64,000 nt of DNA from the NCBI RefSeq assembly GCF_018687715.1, contig NC_056754.1, positions 17,779,501 through 17,843,500 of the forward strand, read 5' to 3'. Below are positions 12,031 through 22,460 of the stretch, piece by piece. The position numbers and the translations under genes were made by a program. This DNA comes from Carya illinoinensis. Lineage: Eukaryota; Streptophyta; Magnoliopsida; Fagales; Juglandaceae. Below the pieces are notes generated by a model. It was not told where the DNA came from, searched no databases, and saw nothing but the letters and a program-made list of their open reading frames with translations. Position 1 is the first letter of the stretch. The number at the start of each line of letters is the position of its first letter.

Positions 12031-12201
12031 TTATTTTTTTTTTCTTTTTTTTCTTTATTTTTTTATATCCATGAGTGTCTAGGCCAGCTTGCACACACCT
12101 CGACTAATCCCACAAGGCCCTGAAGTGTAAACTTCCTGTGGCCCTGAGGGGACTCGAACTGGTGACCATCGGAGAGCAAACCCAAGGCCTGATTTTAACC
12201 A
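12031..12201 (-). mobile_element. SINE, Au-like, minus strand
   Basis: On the minus strand, starting near 12201, the sequence reads ggccttgggtttgctc, then a pol III B-box-like agttcgagtcccctc, then gggattagtcgaggtg and gcaagctggcc. It ends in an A-rich tail seen as the T-rich run 12031-12066. The gggattagtcgaggtg...caagctggcc block is characteristic of plant Au SINEs. The A-box end is not clear, so the 5' end is approximate. It sits at the 3' break of the LINE fragment, so it interrupts or abuts that element. Confidence 0.7.
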
Positions 12202-12274
12202 AATGAATAAATAAAGGTTTCCACGACTATCTGCAAATCCCACTATTACATTTCCACAATATTAAAAACTGGAG

Positions 12275-13630
12275 TCAGCCATATAACAAATTAGATATCA
12301 TATCACTGGGCAAAAGTTTTACTGCCATCCGATCGGTTGTATAAGTAGAGAAAATCAGAATCAGAATTGCATATAATGTACGATTATCAACTATATACAT
12401 GAAGATAAGATAAAAGAAATCTGATTGAAATATATCATACCACATATATGAAGGGTATCCACTGATAGAGCCACCACCGCCCTGATTCCTACCGGCACTC
12501 GGCTGTCCCACCTGCATGTTTGGATACAAGTGCTGCAGACCCACACCTGACACGCCGTGGGCCCCGAAGAAAGACTGATTTCCCCCTAACTGGGTGGTCG
12601 TCACGCTCGGGTTCAACACCCCTGCAGGTGCCAAGAACCCGGCTTCTGGACTCGGAATGAACCCGCTGTACAATGGGTTCAGGTTCAGATGCTGCCCAAA
12701 CAGCGACGAATTCTGTGCCGCTGCCAAAACCGGTGCTCGCTGCGCTTGTAACGGTGGTTGTGCCGCCACATGCCCCTGCACCAGATTCTTGCCCTTCCCA
12801 TCGGTTGCCTTCTGGCAATGCAATCGGTGCCCTTGAAATGTTCTAAACGGCTCTTCCAGAACCTTCTTGGCACCGGTCTCGCTCTTATACACGAACAACG
12901 CAAAGCCTCTGGATCTTCCGGTGTTCTGATCGAACCCAAATGGACCCGCCTCGATCTCCCCGAATTTTGCGAAGAATTGTCTCAATAACTCGGCGTCCGT
13001 ATCGGCCGGCACGTTGTTCACGTAAATCCTTCGCGCCGCAACGTCCTGGGACTGCAATGGTGCCCCAGGGCCCACGGAAGCCAGCTGCCACGAGGCGAGT
13101 CTGTTGCCGATCTTCTTCGTAGGGTTCTTGAGAGCCTCTTGGGCGCTCTTCCGGGTCTTGAATAAGACGAAGGCATATCCCTTGGCTTTTCCACTGACCT
13201 TGTCCGTGACGAGGGTGCAGTCCTCTATCTCTCCAAAAGGCTCAAAGGCAGAGAGTAATGTCTGGCGAGTGGTGTCCCAGCCAAGGCCATGTACGAAGAT
13301 CTTGCGGTGAGAGACGTCGCGGTCGGCCACCTGGCGAACGAGGCGGGAGAGTGAGGGGAGCTGAAGGGCGGTGCTGGAGATGAGGTCGATAAGCTGGCCT
13401 TTGGAGAAGAGCTCCAGGAGGTTGGGGAGGGAGTCGGAGTCGGAGTCGGAATCGGAATCAGTGTTTAGGGATTGTTGTTGTGGTGGTGGTGGCCGGGGTT
13501 GGGGTTTCCGGGGCTTTTCGGTTTTGGGTTTTTTGTTGGAGGTGGAGGTGGTATCGACTTCTTGTTGTAGATCGTCTTTCTTGAATTTTTTTACAAGCCT
13601 TCGCTTTTTGGTTTTGGGTGTCTTCGCCAT
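12275..13630 (-). CDS. UBP1-associated protein 2C-like RNA-binding protein, two RRMs
   Basis: A single open frame of 451 codons from ATG at 13630. Residues 1-50 are Lys-rich then Pro/Gln-rich, followed by an (SD)n acidic run (58-67). A conserved helix (LLELFSKGQLIDLI) comes next. RRM1 (about 109-186) has RNP2 KIFVHGLG and RNP1 KGYAFVLF. RRM2 (about 200-277) has RNP2 RIYVNNV and RNP1 RGFALFVY. The tail is Gln/Ala/Gly-rich and ends GYPSYM. This is the layout of nuclear hnRNP-like UBA2 proteins, which bind U-rich 3' UTRs and take part in mRNA stabilisation and wounding, senescence or ABA responses. Family members normally end just after YPSYM. Here a donor-like atgtg/gtatga lies at that point (about 12441), so the remaining roughly 50 hydrophobic residues down to 12275 are probably read-through into an intron. 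The true C-terminus is therefore uncertain. Confidence 0.9.
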   Translation of the reverse strand: MAKTPKTKKRRLVKKFKKDDLQQEVDTTSTSNKKPKTEKPRKPQPRPPPPQQQSLNTDSDSDSDSDSLPNLLELFSKGQLIDLISSTALQLPSLSRLVRQVADRDVSHRKIFVHGLGWDTTRQTLLSAFEPFGEIEDCTLVTDKVSGKAKGYAFVLFKTRKSAQEALKNPTKKIGNRLASWQLASVGPGAPLQSQDVAARRIYVNNVPADTDAELLRQFFAKFGEIEAGPFGFDQNTGRSRGFALFVYKSETGAKKVLEEPFRTFQGHRLHCQKATDGKGKNLVQGHVAAQPPLQAQRAPVLAAAQNSSLFGQHLNLNPLYSGFIPSPEAGFLAPAGVLNPSVTTTQLGGNQSFFGAHGVSGVGLQHLYPNMQVGQPSAGRNQGGGGSISGYPSYMWYDIFQSDFFYLIFMYIVDNRTLYAILILIFSTYTTDRMAVKLLPSDMISNLLYG

Positions 13631-13699
13631 TGAAGAGCGAGATGGAGTCTTGGAGATAAGCCTCTCAGGACCGAACAGAAACCGAGAGGTCAGATGAGT

Positions 13700-15952
13700 A
13701 GAAGGTTAGGGTTTCAGTGGACCGAAATCGGCAAATCCAAGTACCAAGTACAAGCTCATTATGTATTGCACCAGAAAAATTCTCTTATTAGCCAGACGTT
13801 TTTAGGTTTTGCTTAGCGACAAGATTTTTTAATGAAAATTTTAAATTTTAAGGTTAAATAATATTATATTTTAATATTATTATTATTTTAAAATTAAAAA
13901 AATTAAATTATTTATTATATTTTATATAAAAATTAAAATAAAAATTATAATAATAAAATAAAAATTTTATATTTAAGATTAAAAATCTTAATGACTAAAC
14001 AATAACTTCCGCATAAACTATTCGAGTTTATATTTCCCATCGAGCGTGCAAAGTTGTCACGTCGTAATATAGTAAATCCTATCGTAAGGGCTCTCTTATA
14101 ACTTCTAATTTTTTTTTAAAGGATTAAGTCTTATTTTGTTATAAAGCAATGTTACATACAGTCGTGAAATTGTAAACGTCACGTAATCGTTTTGAAAAAA
14201 AATGGAGTTCACGATTAAAAAGTTAATTTTTTTTTCATGTGGATCTCATATTAATTCATTTTTTTCAAAATGACTGCACGTCGCTTGCATAACCACGACT
14301 GTAAATATCATTTCTCTTTGTTATATAGATGATATGGAATTATGTCACATCGTGCAGGTTAAAGTGTAAGTGTTATGCGCCACCCTATGGAACTTCTCAC
14401 TACGCGCTACAAGTATCAGAGCTATCGGTTTCTTCAGATCTGACCATCAGCTACACTTCTAAGACAGCACATGTCCCTCGCGCTTCACCACAATCTATTT
14501 AGTTTTATATTTTTTTTGCAAGATTAAAAATACAGATTTACAATTTTTCAAATTGTAATTCATTATTTTCAAATCTATTTTTTTATTTTTTTATTTGCTT
14601 TTATTTAGATTAAAAAATAAATAAAAAATAGTCTCTTAAATATTTTGTAATGAAAGTTATCTCCTCCTCTAAAGAGTTAGGTTTGAAAGCTCTCTCCTCT
14701 TCTAGAGGGTGGGAGATGAAATCTCTGTTTTAAGTAGAGTGTTATCTCTCAAACAGTTATTTGTAGAAAATTATAAAAATTAAGACCATACTAATCATAA
14801 AATAAATTTGTGTATTAGAGGAACTCAAATTGTGAATAGTTGGCTTGTAATTATATCAAATCACAGATCTAATTTCACTTTCATAAATGAATGAAATTTA
14901 TTTCTCAAAAATAGAAATGATGATATGGGATAAAATAAAATATTTATGAATAATTTTGAAATAATTTGTAAATACTAATAAAAGAGCTTTACTATTCAGC
15001 ATCATCACACATCACATTTTTTTTAATTTTTAATTTTATTATTCCTAAACTAATTGAATTTTTTTACTCATCGTCCATATACCACATATTTGATATGAGA
15101 AAAAAATTAAAAAAAAAGGGTGGTGTGTTTTTTTTTTTTTAAGTGTGGTGTATTGTGTCAGGTGTGTGCCGATGATGAATAAAATTTTTTATAAGTAAAA
15201 TAATTTGAGTTAAAGATTTTATAGGATTTTGAAAAATTAGAAAGTTGAATAAAAAAAATTATAAAGTTAAAAGAGAGTTATAATATAATTTTTAATATTC
15301 TTTTTGTTTTAAAATTTAAAAAAAGTTGAATTATTTTTTGTGTTTTATTTGGAAATTTTCAAAACTTGTAATGGTTAGAGGAAAAAATTGAAAAACTGAA
15401 ATTGAAAAATATTTATATTTAAATGGTGTTTGAGATGGAATAAAATGAGATGAAATTGTTTCAAATATTTGTAAAACCAAACCAGACCTTATTCTCTTTC
15501 TCAAATCATTACGTAGAATATATTATTCACATAATTGTATTATTCACATAATTGTATATTATTTACATAATTATATTTTAAAATAAAAAATATTTTTATA
15601 AAATACCTTATAAAAATAACAACACTTTATAAAAGTACCCTCATTTTTATACATATATTGTGAAATATATCGTAAAATATGTTACGTAATTATCATTATT
15701 CATCTAATTTTATATCAAGGAATTATACATATTTCACAACAATTTGCACAACACATATTATAAAATAAGAGTATTTTGTAAAGAGATGTTAATTTTATAA
15801 GGTAATTTATAATAATATCTCTCGTTTTAAATATTATTGTGTAAAATGTTGTAAAATATGATTTATGTTTATCATTTTCCATATATTTATCCGAGGAGCT
15901 GCGTTAGTTTTATTTTAACCGACAAAACTTGGGATGAAGAATCATTATCAAT
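13700..15952. other. Intergenic, AT-rich repeats including a family A MITE
   Basis: The first 100 bp is the promoter side of the RRM gene, with an agggttt-containing leader. 14151-14316 is a family A MITE copy (gcaatgttacatacagtcgtg ... ataaccacgactgtaaatat). 15180-15490 resembles the dispersed repeat with gagttaaagattttataggattttgaaaa...ggtgtttgagatgg...aaccaaaccagacctt, a MITE type seen again near 23585, 40320 and 44755. No open frame is worth naming. Confidence 0.5.
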
Positions 15953-16026
15953 GTCTGGGTGTTGTAGTTGGTTATCACGCTAGTCTCACACACTAGAGGT
16001 CCCCGGTTCGAACCCGGGCTCAGACA
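15953..16026 (+). tRNA. tRNA-Val(CAC)
   Basis: A 74-nt sequence folds into a full cloverleaf. The acceptor stem gtctggg pairs with ctcagac (one G-T pair). The D arm contains tagttggtta. The anticodon stem ctagt/actag closes the loop ctcacac, which gives anticodon CAC (valine). The T arm is ccggg-paired with loop ttcgaac, and the discriminator base is A. The A box and the B box (ggttcgaac) are intact, a CAA motif precedes the gene (tatcaatg), and a TTTT pol III stop lies at 16045. There is no intron and CCA is not encoded, as expected for a nuclear plant tRNA. Confidence 0.95.
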
Positions 16027-16460
16027 TCTATCCTTTCTACTTTATTTTAGATTATTTTTAGATTCACGTGTCTCCGAATCCAACCGTCCGTGATTCCGTC
16101 CAGCTCACTTTAGAGTTGACGGCTAACTGTTAATTTTTGTGAGAGCTGATTTCAAAGTGGTTGATAAATAATATTTGCATATTTTTATGATGCGCAAGTG
16201 TTATTTGTCTCTAGTTTCTCATTCCCCACTTAATGCTCATAAAAGAAACCCTTAATAGAAAAGGTAATTATAATCATGATATAATTTGTTATCAAAGGTC
16301 TTCCTTGAGTTTTCAAAATCAAAAGGAAGCACGCTTGCTTATCTTATTTGCCACGAAAAGAAAAACAACAAATAATTATTTTAAAAAACTAAATCAAGAG
16401 AAAAATAAGAGGATTGTTGAGAAGTTCCCCCCATTTTCGGATCGAGAAATGATATTAGTA

Positions 16461-16588
16461 GGCGTCTGGAGTGCACAAATACTACACAATTTTTTTGAAA
16501 AAATAAATAAATACAAGACCCACATAAAAAATAATATTTTTTAAATAGTAAATCTCACTTTTTTTTGAAACAATTGTGTGACGCTCCT
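16461..16588. repeat. Family A MITE into which the hAT-like element inserted
   Basis: The stretch gcacaaatactacacaatttttttg, aataaataaatacaagacccacataaaaa, tagtaaatctcac and gaaacaattgtgtgacgct follows the interior of the family A MITE up to the insertion point. The remaining right end expected past the hAT-like element (after 22651) is not clearly recognisable. Confidence 0.4.
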
Positions 16589-17387
16589 AGGACTGTTCAT
16601 CCGGGTTCCAACTCGGGAACCCGGATATACCCAAACCGGAACCCAGATTTGAAATCTGGGTCGAAACCCGGACCGGGTTATCCTGGGTCACATTCGGGCT
16701 GGAACCCGGATGAACCCGGGTTTTGCAAAACCCGGATTCCAGGTTCCGAAATGAACTTTTTTTTTTTTTCTCTGACGCTTTAAAAGCATAATTTCTTTTT
16801 AAATAAAAAACCTATATTATATTAAAGATTTTTTAAGAAAAATCAATGTTGAAAAGCATAATTCTCTTTATATAAAAGCCTATATTTATTATAGAAAATT
16901 TTTAAAAAATGTTGAAAATCATACTTTTTAAAAAAAAAAAAACTATATTTTGTGAAAAATTTTCTAAGAGATAATGTTAAAAAGCATAACATTGTCTAGA
17001 ATAATAAAATATATAAAAATGAAAAACTAAAATGCATACAATCCACTAGATATTAGATTACATTACAAAATATAAAATTATAAGATATGAGTTACATATC
17101 AATAACAGTCTTACATGTGATTTAATCACACCAAATAAAACTTCAAGTATATTCGCTATAGCCACTCAAATGGAAGACAACCTCTACATTGAATTCCTAG
17201 TATATTCTCTGCAGCCACCCAAACTGAAAGAGTAAGAATGTATTTCAACAGATAAAAACACAAACCATGAAAAGGAACACTAAATTCTCCATTTACATAA
17301 CTGGGTGAATAAAAAAATGAAAGATGATAAAACTAAAGATATGACAACTCCAACATAATAGGTTATCAAGCCAATCAATTGGATTGC

Positions 17388-17516
17388 TCCAGGGTGTGAT
17401 TTTAGGTACTGCTCCAGTTGCTTTTTGTTGTTGATCTCCTCTCCAGTAGGAGCAACAAACATGATCTCATTCTTCCTAGGTGTACCTCCTTTCTTGGGTA
17501 AGAACTGATGGGGAAT
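17388..17516 (-). pseudogene. Captured MBD-domain fragment of an MBD10/11-like methyl-CpG-binding gene
   Basis: On the minus strand the frame reads [20 protein letters not shown], then [20 protein letters not shown]. This is the first two-thirds of the MBD domain of plant MBD10/MBD11-type proteins, which act in the nucleus in DNA-methylation-linked gene silencing. Homology stops abruptly after HPG, where family members continue with a short loop and then SEFDW and RRSAR. The frame runs on into unrelated residues to a stop at 17280. Upstream it changes to unrelated sequence before about 17516. The fragment has no stop or frameshift inside it, so it looks young or is under little decay. It lies inside the hAT-like element and cannot encode a full MBD protein. 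Confidence 0.82.
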
Positions 17517-17635
17517 AGAAAGCAGAGGCACACATCAAGTGGTACACAACAAGATTTATGAGCTAATAACAAAATCAACTGAACTTGTCCTTGAAGACTT
17601 CCCATCATAAATTCAGTACTGTTATGATAGAATGC

Positions 17636-20600
17636 ACAAGTGTAACAGCCCGCTAGAAATTCAATTGTGAAATTTCTATTAACTTTAGGAATCTTGTGAA
17701 AAACCCATAAGTTTTCACGAATCCATTAATCGTATAGGTTTTTTTTGTCTAACTACATAGTTAGTGTTATTATTTACTATGGTATTAGAAGTGTATTTTT
17801 GATTATTGGAGATAGTTAGAAGTGTCAAAATGTATTATGGTTTGTGCCATTAAACTCGGAGGGTTATTTAAAGTCTTATGGCGCAATAACATTTTTTTCA
17901 TATTTTCGGACAAAATGTCTGTTCAAAATTGTAAATATTATTGGATAAAAAGAAATATCTTGAGGTAATTTTCGTGAATATTATTGGGTAAAAATATTTT
18001 GAGTTGATTTTTATAGATATTATTAGATAAAAATATCTTAAGTTGATTTTTGTAGATATTATTGGATAGAATATTATGAGATAATCTTTTATAGATATTT
18101 TAGGTAGGAGAAAACCACACTTAACTCTCAACTCCAGCCTTATCACCTCCCTTATCTCGTCCATAAATGTGTCCAGCCATCACCCATGAACTTATCTTCA
18201 ATTACTCCTTCTAATAAAAGATTATCAAACACTCTCTCTCGGACAGATTTTAGGAGATCTTTTGCATGCCCATTTCGAAGCTGTTGTAAGTGTTTTATCG
18301 TAAAGTCTCCTTCATATAAGTTGTTCCTTTTTGAGTCTAGTTTACATGGATATCTTATTTGCCCCATTTGAAGATCATTTGGTCAGTCAAATATTGTGTA
18401 AACTATAGAAAGGTCATTCTGGGAGATAAACTGGAGAATATGTTATAGTTTGGAGTTTTTGACCAAGCTAATGGATAGATATTGGTCCGAAATTTTTATA
18501 GAGTATTGTTAACATGTATATGTGACTATTGGTTGAGGATTTTTGCATGATTAAAGGTTTTGATGAAAGATGTTCTTAGATTTAGAAACTTAGAAACTGG
18601 AAGAGGAAAAACAGTTTCTGTTTTGAGAAAGTTTAACTCTTTGGTGGTCTAAACCTATTCTAATGACTTTGATAATTTTATTGGAGGATCCTAAACATCT
18701 TATATACATGTTATATTATTATTTTGAAGATATTTGATGTTAGTTTCAAAGATATGAAATTTTATGCAAAGAGATATTCAAATAAGTCAAAGTGTGGATA
18801 TTCTTGGCTAAATTTATGTTTTGGTTAATTTCTAACCATATGATCTTGAATTAGAAGCTTATATATGTTTTAGGACATCTTTTTAAACCATATGATGGTT
18901 TGGTTTGAAGATCATATATTTATAAGTCATAGATCAAGAGATTTATCAAAACTAGTTGAGGGAAAAGTTTATGTTTTTGGACTAAGTGTAAAACCAAAAA
19001 CTCCAAATGTTATTTTGTGATTTTGGTGACTTTAGTTTGATGATTTAAAGCATGGTTGATGTTAGGATGATATTATGAATATGTTAGAAGTAAGATTTGA
19101 TTTTTGAAATTCTTGGAGATGTTTTGATTTAAGGTCAAAACTTGTGATTCAAGTGCTTGGATCTTTTTACAAAAAAGTTTGGTGTTGATTATTAGTTTTT
19201 TCTAAATGGATGTTTTAAGTATGGTTTTGAACTTAGGATTGGAAGATGTTTGTTGCAAAATTTTGGTTTAAGCATGAGTTTTGAAGTTGGAAGGAATTGC
19301 AACAAAAATAAAGGGAAATGGCCTATGCATGTTTCGACCATAGTGTGTTCTTCATAGTTGTGTTTTGTTTTAAATTTTTCTGAGTTGATATTTAAGTTTA
19401 GGACAAGATTTACATGAGGAATGTAAATTTTAGAAACTTTTGGAGTTAGTATGCAAAATCCTTAAGTTATGGGTAAAACGGTCATTTTCCCACATGTAGA
19501 GAGTAAAATGAAAATTTTACTCTTTAAGTTAGTATTTTCCATATTTCAAATTATTAGTGATTTAGTTCTAACTTTTAGAATCACTAATTACAGTTCCTCG
19601 TGATCGCACTTGAAGTTTTATAAGAAACGCGGAGATCGAGGTAAGTTAGCTTTTAACTTACTAGCAGTCTACTGTGTATGTGTGCTAAGTAAAAGAATTA
19701 CAGTGTATGTATGTATGTTATCATATATGTCATGCCATGCCAAGTTATCATATAATTGTCTATTATACAGAATTTATTCTGTCATAAATTTTTATCTGTT
19801 ACATAATATATTCTGTCATGTATTACTATACATTACAAATATGTCATGCTAAATATGTTGTTTGTTATATGTTATGTCATGTTACGAAATGTTACTATCT
19901 CAAGTTGGTTATGTATTTCAAATTATGTTCAAGTCACGTTATGTTACGTCAGGGCTTCAGTCCTTTCATATTCCAGTCACGTTTCATCTTGAGTATATTC
20001 AGTTTATGTAGAATACATGGGGCTACAACAACTGTGGAGTATGTATTTAACTGCATAGTGATGTGTAGAATACATGGGGCCACAACAACTGTGGAGTATG
20101 TATTTACACATAGAATACATGGGGCCACAACAACTGTGGAGTATGTATTTTCAATGTTAAATCAAGCTTGTGTAGAATACATGGGGCCACAACAACTATG
20201 GAGTATGTATTTACACGTAGAATACATGGGGCCACAACAACTGTGGAGTATGTATTTTTCATGTTAATTCAAGTTTCAGAGCAAGTTCATGCTAAGTCAA
20301 GTTTCAGATCAAGTTCATGTCAAGTCAAGTTCAGTTCATGATTCAATTTAAGCTATGTCAATTATGCTATGTTGTACACTAAGTTATGCTTTAATTACTT
20401 ATGAATTTGATTATGCATTTATGCTTTTACTGTCATACATGTATCATTAGTCTGTATGGAAGTTTTTTGTTAACTTGCTGAGATTTGTAATCAAATCTCA
20501 CTGTGGTAGTCCCAACTACCATTCCCCCCGAATGGTAGATCTTGTTACAGGACCTGAAGGAGGATCAGGAGCTGACCAACTAGACACAGTCGACTGAACG

Positions 20601-20949
20601 ACGGTGCGTCGTTAATGTTAACATAGTAGTTAAATTACTACTTGTACGATAGAGTTGCATCTCCAGTACTTTTGGATCATAACTATTTTGGAATAGTGCT
20701 GAGATCTTAGTTATTTAATGGATCTTTATGTATGAAGTATGTTTTAAGTATTGGGATATTTTTAGTTTGGTGCATAGTATTGCTAAAGAAAAAAAAATTA
20801 TCCGCTGCGAATATTGCATAATGTTAGATGCATGTTAGGATTATTGCATCTTATATGTCATGAACGGGGGCAGGTAACCTTGTGTTGCATGTCTCGACGC
20901 TTCAAATGTCCGTCCAATCCCAAACGGAATTTGGGGGCGTCACAACAAG
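17636..20949 (+). mobile_element. Solo LTR, 3.3 kb, nested in the hAT-like element (target-site duplication acaag)
   Basis: The LTR spans 17641-20944. It starts TGTAACAGCCCGCTAG and ends GGGGGCGTCACA, so it has the TG...CA ends usual in plant LTR retrotransposons. The same 5 bp acaag precedes it (17636-17640) and follows it (20945-20949). It is very long for an LTR, and no gag-pol, primer-binding site or polypurine tract adjoins, so it is a solo LTR. Such long TGTAACA...GTCACA LTRs are common in plant Ty3/Gypsy families, which is my tentative assignment. It contains an array of hairpin repeats near 20.0-20.3 kb. The open frames inside (for example 19610-20267) are not protein-like. Confidence 0.85.
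20008..20257. repeat. Five tandem hairpin-forming repeats inside the LTR
   Basis: Five units, at about 20008, 20065, 20109, 20172 and 20217, each about 42 bp and separated by 2-20 bp. Every unit has arms aatacat/atgtatt (7 bp) and ccaca/tgtgg (5 bp) around the loop acaac, so it can fold into a hairpin. Unit 1 has ctaca in place of ccaca, and unit 4 has tatgg in place of tgtgg. The spacers differ, but the repeat units are nearly identical. Confidence 0.85.
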
Positions 20950-21139
20950 GCCAACTCAGTTTTTATTGAAGCATAAAATAAAACAATATAAAGGCAAATA
21001 TCAATTTAAGAGCGAGAAAAGGGGGGGAAAAACAAAAGGTATATTAAATGTGTGTTCTCACTTCTCAGCTATCCTCTTTTAGTAGAATACAGGATATCAA
21101 ATTAATAATCTAACCTAAGCATCCTCTGATAATATAACC

Positions 21140-21820
21140 TATGCTGTGAGTCAACAGCTTTTTAAGACCTATCAAGATCAACCCGATGGTGTCCTTACTT
21201 CGAAGAAAGAAAAAATAATTTCAAATGTAGCTCTTTGCAAGTTTGGATGTCACCACAAACTTCCGGTAAATGTGTTGTCATTAATTCTTTAAATTCTTGG
21301 TGTTGCCATTCCCATGAATTTGTTATATTCTTCTCTGTTTCTTTTTTTCCTATGATCTGTAATAGATTTATTGTTGCTATTATATATATATATATAGACA
21401 CACACAAACAATCAATACACATAATTAAAAAAACATATATCTGCCAAACCTCCTCTCCCTTTGTGACATGATAATCTATATTGCTTTTCTATGACTATAC
21501 TGATAACTTTTGTTTTTTGTTTTTTGTTTTTAATCGTATATGTGATTAGCTTTACATTCTTCAAATTGTAGAGATTTATTCGAGATAAGTCCTTTGATCC
21601 GAATAAGTGGATCATTACCGGTGATAGATCGGACAGTGCATTCTTTGAGGAGTTACTTTTTAACAGGAGAAAAATCTATATTAGGGAAACTAGGAAAATG
21701 GAAAGTGAAACTGTTGCTGATGTTGTGGAGGCACTAATTGGTGCATTTCTAAGCATTGGTGGTGAAACATCAGCATTATTATTTATGGAATGGTTGGGTA
21801 TAAAGGTGGATTTTCACATA
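21140..21820 (+). pseudogene. Captured Dicer-like 3 fragment (part of RNase IIIa domain), intron kept
   Basis: Two exon pieces join in phase 0: 21140-21265 and 21572-21820, around a 306-bp intron with donor ccg/gtaaat and acceptor ttgtag. The first reads YAVSQQLFKTYQD, then KKEKIISNVALCKFG and CHHKLP. The second reads FIRDKSFDPNKW, then KMESETVADVVEALIGAFLS and ALLFMEWLGIKVDF. This is the middle and end of the first RNase III domain of plant DCL3, which cuts double-stranded RNA into 24-nt siRNAs for RNA-directed DNA methylation. The second acidic motif (DVVEA) is kept. The first one (family consensus ESLETLGDS) lies upstream of the break and is missing. The frame is open throughout and ends at a stop just after the homology. 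The retained intron shows capture at the DNA level. Confidence 0.85.
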
Positions 21821-22333
21821 ACACCACAGTAATCCTATTTTTATCTGGGTTTGACTTTTTTCTACCTAAATATTGCTACCCAATTGACAAGCTCGCCCAA
21901 AAATCTCATTCGACAAAACATTACAGATCTTTCCATTACAGAGTGTACAAACATACTCATAAAAACATTATAGATCTAACCCATAAAAAAATTCCCCAAA
22001 CATTCTCATAAAAAAAAAAAAAAAAAAAAAAACCTAAAATCAACAAAGAGAGAGAAAAAAAGAAAGAGAACAAGATCTTTTGGTGGCTGTTTATTTCGTG
22101 TTTGGCCGATGCACACCCATTTGCTTTCTCTCCATCAATTTCTTTTTGTTTAAGTTATCAAATCCTTTTCCTTTGCTCTGTCTATAATTTCCAATCATCA
22201 AACCAAATCTCTACTCAAGAAATCAGTTCCTAGGTTCATATTATGATCTACTAAAATAATATGAAAACTAAAAGACAGCAAAAGATAGAATGAAAACCGA
22301 GACCCAGAGAGAGAGAGAAGGAGAAGAACTCAC

Positions 22334-22460
22334 TTTGATCGGCGATTTTGCGCACAAGAATGAAGACGACTGAGCGGAACTACCGGCAAGTGGAGGCTAG
22401 GGTTTCCGTGTGGGTGAGACTCTTGAGAGCACGAGAGAGAAGGTCCGGACTCCGAATGTG
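22334..22460 (-). promoter_or_regulatory. Candidate captured 5'-leader exon with telo-box, minus strand
   Basis: Reading minus, the block has normal genic base composition and contains ggaaaccctagcc, a telo-box (AAACCCTA) typical of plant promoters and leaders. It is followed by gcaaaatcgccgatcaaa and a good donor (caaa/gtgagttc) at 22333. A CT-rich stretch follows on the intron side. This looks like a first non-coding exon with its intron start. The source gene is unknown. It could be the leader of the MBD gene, whose coding fragment lies downstream on the same strand. Confidence 0.4.

Noticed and set aside
12489..13310. Several frames of 60-110 residues on both strands over the RRM gene
   Set aside because: They overlap the well-supported two-RRM reading frame and have no homology of their own.
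16565..16783. Frame with PGSNSGTRI and NPDEPG repeats
   Set aside because: It is the translation of CCGGGTT/AACCCGG subterminal words of the hAT-like element.
20008..20257. CRISPR-like array of repeats with spacers
   Set aside because: The units are palindromic with irregular 2-20 bp spacers inside a plant LTR. There is no Cas context and the organism is eukaryotic.
19610..20267. Open frames with repeated RIHGATTTVEYVF words
   Set aside because: They lie wholly inside the LTR, and the repeated peptide only reflects the hairpin DNA units.
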